From: Spirochaetaceae bacterium
GTDB taxonomy: Bacteria; Spirochaetota; Spirochaetia; Treponematales; Breznakiellaceae
Reading direction: 5' to 3'
Assembly (NCBI GenBank): GCA_031280705.1
Contig: JAITGJ010000049.1
Location: forward strand, 1 to 9,270
DNA: 9,270 nt
Position 1 is the first letter of the stretch. Every line of letters starts with the position of its first letter. The notes under the pieces were generated by a model. It did not search any database and was not told where the DNA came from. It saw nothing but the letters and a program-made list of their open reading frames with translations. Position numbers and translations under genes: made by a program. Shown here in pieces: positions 7,401 through 9,270 of the stretch.

Positions 7401-7685
7401 GCGCTGGCGGCCCGTATCGCCGCCGCCATTGATTCCCCGGCGCATACGGCGGACAGCTCTGACACGCCGGTGGATGCCGGTTACCGGACTATTTTTGGAG
7501 ACCTCCGCGCCGCGCTTTTGGAAGAAGACCCGGCCCGGGTAAACAGTATGCTTGATACCCTCTCCGGCATGGAACTGCCGCCCGCCCTGGGCGCGGAAAC
7601 GGCGAAGATAGCGCATTGTGTCCTATTATACGAATTTCAGCGCGCCGTCAGCCTGATAGACGCCCTGTTCCCCGGTTTCGCCTGA
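4470..7685 (+). CDS. Membrane-bound hybrid histidine kinase with two receiver-like domains and Hpt
   Basis: This 1071-aa sensor kinase forms an internal phosphorelay. Order: membrane region with about seven hydrophobic segments (1-212); PAS-like domain (about 225-335); linker coiled coil (335-357); HisKA with phospho-acceptor H364 in STSHEIRTPMN; HATPase with N-box NLLSNAVKF (477-485), DTGIGI (513-518) and GTGLGLAI (543-550); a degenerate receiver (about 595-700) lacking the acidic pair and phospho-Asp; a full receiver (719-838) with D724/D725, D768, T801 and K823; and an Hpt domain with H932 in VHALKGA. A further helical segment (about 1000-1071) follows, of no family I can name. The expected relay is H364 to D768 to H932, then to an unlinked response regulator; no regulator gene is in the window. 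The stimulus is unknown. The start overlaps the HAD stop by 4 nt. Confidence 0.92.
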   Translation: MINILFLPGFTALSVAAFAIYDSRRYPWNNMPLILAGIDSVIWTFSTWLCFMRYSPAISTAALYAAEASTMAFLPLMIWSIRRTYPESRLVRTGAGVIAVLFCVFLFPIVIGMLVTVHVGAGQAVITHKTHFVYYAYLLFNILCPVFALAGMIDCYISSKPHFRRDLQNIIFISPLLLVGSVLLGLRFPFPASRTAGCFFQTAGLLVFYVLVRRIQMQTLSETQAAAIVFSSVQTPFLFLDISGSIFYANDYALDYFGMDMQEIRGKTLGDLFHFDGGPPPPFSVRKGAAFSGGEFSAEAVRDNASCHLSVRCIWDSYDEFKSAIVEIDDISEQEVLIARLEREKKKAEAATEAKSNFLASTSHEIRTPMNAILGMVELILRSDIPREVYENALEIRQAGSNLLAIINDILDFSKIESGKLEIIPAPYNIASVINDCINIIRVRLEEKPLQFIVNAAARLPGRLSGDVVRIRQVILNLLSNAVKFTARGSISFHVLGEEGVNGAFTLSIRVADTGIGIRDEDRDRLFGEFVQLDSHRVRSADGTGLGLAISRRLCRAMGGDLTVESRYGQGSIFTAVIPQKIVDPAPIAKAVNARPVLVREHRSVYADSLESSLRSLRVPYHIAQSREEFAREIETGNYGWAFVAAEWAEEAAWLAGERKLPATVVLLADGVITGNSSREMPVITMPVWTLPVANILNGTVAEQHRESSGIRFTAPSARMLIVDDIATNLTVAARLLAPYRLHIDTSLSGSAAVAYTRENQYDLILMDHMMPEMDGMEAAALIREAEQNDGRPRTPIIAFTANAVSGMKEMFLDAGFDDFLSKPIEIPKLDEMVSRWIPDEKKLPPEQPLSGVYAPEPASTAAHDSENSLVIDGVDTARGIMMSGGGEAEYRTVLRVFCQDVRERLPRLTELARQTETLAGEALDFFVVQVHALKGAMATIGAMELSTLAARIEQAGRAKDLPLLTAESSGFTEHLAALAARIAAAIDSPAHTADSSDTPVDAGYRTIFGDLRAALLEEDPARVNSMLDTLSGMELPPALGAETAKIAHCVLLYEFQRAVSLIDALFPGFA

Positions 7686-7694
7686 TTGCCCTAT

Positions 7695-7711
7695 GGGGCC
7701 CGCCCGGCCCC
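7695..7711 (+). terminator. Possible weak terminator after the kinase operon
   Basis: GGGGCC (7695-7700) and GGCCCC (7706-7711) form a 6-bp GC stem with a 5-nt loop, nine bases after the kinase stop codon. Only TTCT follows rather than a true T-run, so it is at best a poor intrinsic terminator. Confidence 0.25.
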
Positions 7712-7740
7712 TTCTCGCACCGGCTCTCCCCCGCCCCCCC

Positions 7741-7880
7741 CTGCCCAATCAGCATGGGTAGGGTTCGAGCGCCGCCTGCCCACCATCCGCATCTTTGTGC
7801 GTAATATGCGGGGTTTTTGCGCAAAGCGCAAAAACCCAAGCCCAACGTACAAAACCCGCAGGGTTTTGTACGTTGGGCAG
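7741..7880. repeat. Row of strong hairpins in the intergenic region
   Basis: Inside this 140 bp are CTGCCCA/TGGGTAG (7741-7760, one G-T pair), CCGCAT/ATGCGG (7787-7811), a perfect 12-bp stem GGGTTTTTGCGC/GCGCAAAAACCC with an AAA loop (7811-7837), and a perfect 18-bp stem with a GCA loop (7840-7878). CTGCCCAA at 7741-7748 and TTGGGCAG at 7873-7880 form 8-bp inverted ends of the whole block. No T-run follows any stem, there is no convincing target duplication, and nothing is encoded. The layout (successive hairpins, longest last, its arm overlapping the end repeat) recalls the elements at 1-123 and 312-430, but the sequence is different. Together with the promoter and leader downstream, it accounts for most of the 486 bp between genes. 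Confidence 0.6.
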
Positions 7881-7910
7881 TTGACAGTTTCAAACGAAGC
7901 GTATTAATAT
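7881..7910 (+). promoter_or_regulatory. Predicted promoter of the HU-like gene
   Basis: A consensus -35 box TTGACA (7881-7886) is followed after 18 bp by TAATAT (7905-7910, 4 of 6), inside an AT-rich patch with the palindrome TATTAATA (7902-7909). Transcription would begin near 7917 and leave a leader of about 255 nt before the ATG at 8172. The -35 box touches the end of the hairpin block, so that block may have brought or may influence this promoter. Confidence 0.45.
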
Positions 7911-8016
7911 ACTACTAGACGCGCTATCCCGTGCGATGCGGATGCCGGGGAAACCAGGCGGGGCGGATCATGATGAGGACAAATATGCTGAATTGCAAAA
8001 AAAACACATACCAGGT

Positions 8017-8030
8017 CCCCCCCCCCCCCC
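8017..8030. repeat. Homopolymer run of 14 C in the leader
   Basis: Fourteen consecutive C lie about 140 bp before the HU-like start codon and about 100 bp after the predicted transcription start. An A8 run lies just upstream (7997-8004). Such tracts change length by slippage; poly-G/C tracts near promoters are known in Treponema pallidum for phase variation of tpr genes. It is not in a coding region I can support. The exact length could also be a sequencing artefact. Confidence 0.85.
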
Positions 8031-8108
8031 AAGGTTGTTTTTTCCGTGCGTCCGTAAACAAACCCTTATCCTACAAAGAATTAGCACACCCCACGTACCC
8101 GGAAATAC

Positions 8109-8125
8109 CCGCCGTTATACGGCGG
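8109..8125. promoter_or_regulatory. Short perfect dyad in the leader of the HU-like gene
   Basis: CCGCCGT (8109-8115) and ACGGCGG (8119-8125) are perfect 7-bp arms with a TAT spacer, about 47 bp before the start codon. It could be an operator or an RNA hairpin. No T-run follows, and the ribosome site at 8161-8165 lies well outside it. Confidence 0.4.
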
Positions 8126-8171
8126 ATAGTTCATAAATCGTATACCCAAACAATTACAAAAGGAGACCTCC

Positions 8172-8924
8172 ATGGCACTTATCAACAATGTAACGGAAGT
8201 TTTGCACCGCATACGGGCGAAGCTCTACCCCAACTACCTCCACGGCGTGGACGGCGCGTTTATAGCCCGCACGGACGATGAAGCCTCGCTCACTATCGGG
8301 CAAGTCTGCGCGGCGCTTAAAAACCGGGGCGGCTTTACGGGGAACTACCAGGACCTCGTGGAACACGTCCAGCAGTTCTTCGATGAAGCCGCCTATCAGC
8401 TCTGCGACGGCTTTTCGGTCAATACCGGCTATTTCAGTCTGCACCCCCGTATCGGCGGGACCTGGCAGAACGAACTGGAACACTATGACCCGGTAAAGCA
8501 TCCCATCCGTTTCAGTTTCCGCGCCTTAAAGCCCCTGCGCGACCTTGCAAGCCATATCGAAGTATTGATCGAGGGCGTGGCGGAGACGACGGGCTTTATC
8601 GCGGAGATTACCGATGTAACGACCGAAGCCGTCAATGAGACGCTCACCCCCGGCGGGATGTTCGCCCTGGCGGGGCACAAGATCAAGATTGCCGGGGACA
8701 ACGCGGACTGCGGGGTCTACTTTGTGAACGCCGCCAATCCCGCCCAGCGGGTAAAAGTTACCGGGCACCTGGCCGACAACACGGCCGGCCGCATTGTGGG
8801 CATCGTCCCCGCGCTGGACGCGGGAACGTGGCAGGTTGAGGCGGTAACGCAGTATAGCGGGTCAAGCGTCGTACTCAAAGAGCCGCGGACAATACGGGCC
8901 GGCGCGGTATTGACGGTGGCATAG
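8172..8924 (+). CDS. HU-like DNA-binding protein with C-terminal DUF4469/Ig-like domain
   Basis: This 250-aa protein has no signal peptide or membrane segment. Residues about 10-130 resemble the HU-like DNA-binding domain of the DUF4469 protein group: IRAKLYPNYLHG, then FIARTDDEASLTIGQVCAAL (30-49), a helical stretch ending DEAAYQLCDG (71-80), and GYFSLHPRIGG (86-96). Residues about 155-250 match the Ig-fold C-terminus, opening PGGMFALAGHKIKI (160-173), with GTWQVEAVTQYSGSS (218-232). These families are best known from Bacteroidetes; from memory they also occur in termite-gut Treponema. The role is unknown; nucleoid binding is inferred from the HU-like fold. The start is well set by AGGAG (8161-8165), 6 nt before the ATG. 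The gene is a single transcription unit with a long leader, followed by tandem repeats. Confidence 0.85.
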   Translation: MALINNVTEVLHRIRAKLYPNYLHGVDGAFIARTDDEASLTIGQVCAALKNRGGFTGNYQDLVEHVQQFFDEAAYQLCDGFSVNTGYFSLHPRIGGTWQNELEHYDPVKHPIRFSFRALKPLRDLASHIEVLIEGVAETTGFIAEITDVTTEAVNETLTPGGMFALAGHKIKIAGDNADCGVYFVNAANPAQRVKVTGHLADNTAGRIVGIVPALDAGTWQVEAVTQYSGSSVVLKEPRTIRAGAVLTVA

Positions 8925-8935
8925 CCATGAGTTTG

Positions 8936-9073
8936 ACACGGGTTGAGCCGGCAGGCTGATACGGGCTGGAACAGGAAACTAATCCAGACTGGATGAAGAA
9001 GCTAATCCAGTAAGGATGAGGAAATCAATCCGGCCCGGATTGAGGATGCACTACGGGCCGGATGATGCAAGAA
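8936..9073. repeat. Six degenerate 23-bp tandem repeats with dyad symmetry
   Basis: Units start at 8936, 8959, 8982, 9005, 9028 and 9051, in exact 23-bp register. The first 13 bases of each unit are the best conserved: ATACGGGCTGGAA, ATCCAGACTGGAT, ATCCAGTAAGGAT, ATCCGGCCCGGAT and CTACGGGCCGGAT in units 2 to 6; the first unit is the most decayed. Units 3 and 5 are perfect dyads (arms ATCCAG/CTGGAT and AATCCGG/CCGGATT around one central base). The array begins 11 bp after the HU-like stop codon. The period is not a multiple of three and every frame has stops, so it is not coding. It could be an array of protein-binding sites or a decaying minisatellite. Confidence 0.75.
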
Positions 9074-9092
9074 AAGGCTGCAAGGGGAGCAG

Positions 9093-9200
9093 ATGGACAC
9101 GGGTTTTTTTCGTAAAAGCCGTCGTCGGCGGGTTTCGGGGGTTTGCGCCGAAAGCGCGGGGAATGTTGAAATGAGGAATTACTCCGGCCTTGCCGGATAA
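9093..9200 (+). CDS. Possible small ORF, 35 aa, unknown
   Basis: ATG at 9093 has AGGGGAG directly upstream (9083-9089, 3-nt spacing) and opens 35 codons ending in TAA at 9198-9200. The peptide starts MDTGFFRKSRRRRVSG and is strongly basic in its first half. I recognise no family. It lies between the repeat array and the next gene in an otherwise unexplained 336-bp gap. The evidence is only the ribosome site and the open frame; it may be chance. Confidence 0.2.
   Translation: MDTGFFRKSRRRRVSGVCAESAGNVEMRNYSGLAG
9183..9197. other. Short perfect hairpin
   Basis: TCCGGC and GCCGGA flank a CTT loop. It is followed by TAAAAAA rather than a T-run on the plus strand, and no T-run follows on the minus strand, so it does not look like a terminator. 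It overlaps the end of the possible small ORF. Confidence 0.3.
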
Positions 9201-9260
9201 AAAAGGCTGTCCGTTGGGCAGTGATACAAACACTCTGTGGCGGCACAGAAAGGAGGAAGT

Positions 9261-9270
9261 ATGTTTCAGC
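9261..9270 (+). CDS. Start of a further gene, cut by the window edge
   Basis: ATG at 9261 follows a strong AGGAGG (9251-9256) with 4-nt spacing. Only MFQ can be read, so no product can be named. The strong ribosome site makes a real gene start likely. Confidence 0.6.

Noticed and set aside
7759..7785. tRNA-like 3' end (GGTTCGAGC … CACCA)
   Set aside because: The five bases on either side of the TTCGAGC loop do not pair, and no acceptor, D or anticodon arms can be formed upstream.
7686..7907. Plus-strand open frame of 73 codons after the kinase
   Set aside because: It is made of hairpin arms and C-rich sequence, with no ribosome site or conserved-looking segment.
7936..8136. Open frame of 66 codons, starting MRMPGKPGG, through the C14 run in the leader
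   Set aside because: It has no ribosome site, runs through a homopolymer that gives a proline run, and has no recognisable domain. Treated as leader sequence.
8936..9073. CRISPR array reading of the 23-bp repeats
   Set aside because: The repeats are directly adjacent with no spacers, and they vary from unit to unit.

Overview
The window reads as chromosomal DNA from a spirochaete, most likely a GC-rich Treponema-like lineage. I base this on the long (410 aa) PRPP synthetase, the receptor architectures and the HU-like/Ig-fold protein; all of this is recalled family resemblance, and no search was run. There are no rRNA or tRNA genes, CRISPR arrays or transposase genes.

Left end (1-535): the remains of a GNAT acetyltransferase gene on the minus strand. 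Its N-terminal part is split by a 119-bp hairpin-rich element (312-430) with 15-bp inverted ends and a 4-bp target duplication. Removing the element and one duplication copy restores a clean GNAT N-terminus. About 72 codons in, the gene runs into a second, diverged element of the same family (1 to about 123, cut by the window edge). The two elements differ by changes that keep their stems paired. Upstream on the same strand is a 644-aa receptor (535-2469): an extracytoplasmic sensor, a multi-spanning membrane region, a coiled coil and a PAS domain, but no recognisable output domain.

Middle (2470-7685): a short divergent promoter region with a perfect dyad separates the receptor from a plus-strand operon of three tightly coupled genes: PRPP synthetase (prs), a HAD-family hydrolase, and a 1071-aa membrane hybrid histidine kinase (7TM-like, PAS, HisKA, HATPase, degenerate receiver, true receiver, Hpt). 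The gaps are 3 nt and then a 4-nt ATGA overlap. The prs start lies only about 10 nt downstream of the best -10 box, so it may be translated from a leaderless mRNA.

Right end (7686-9270): a 486-bp non-coding stretch holds a row of strong hairpins, a good promoter, and a long leader with a run of 14 C. It leads to a 250-aa protein with an HU-like DNA-binding N-terminus and a DUF4469/Ig-like C-terminus. Just after that gene lie six degenerate 23-bp tandem repeats with dyad symmetry, a possible 35-aa ORF, and the first codons of a further gene behind a strong ribosome binding site.

The middle genes suggest a sensory/signalling block attached to a housekeeping nucleotide gene. The flanks look like plastic DNA shaped by small repeats. 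The least ordinary signals are the paired hairpin elements in the GNAT gene and the repeat-rich surroundings of the HU-like gene.
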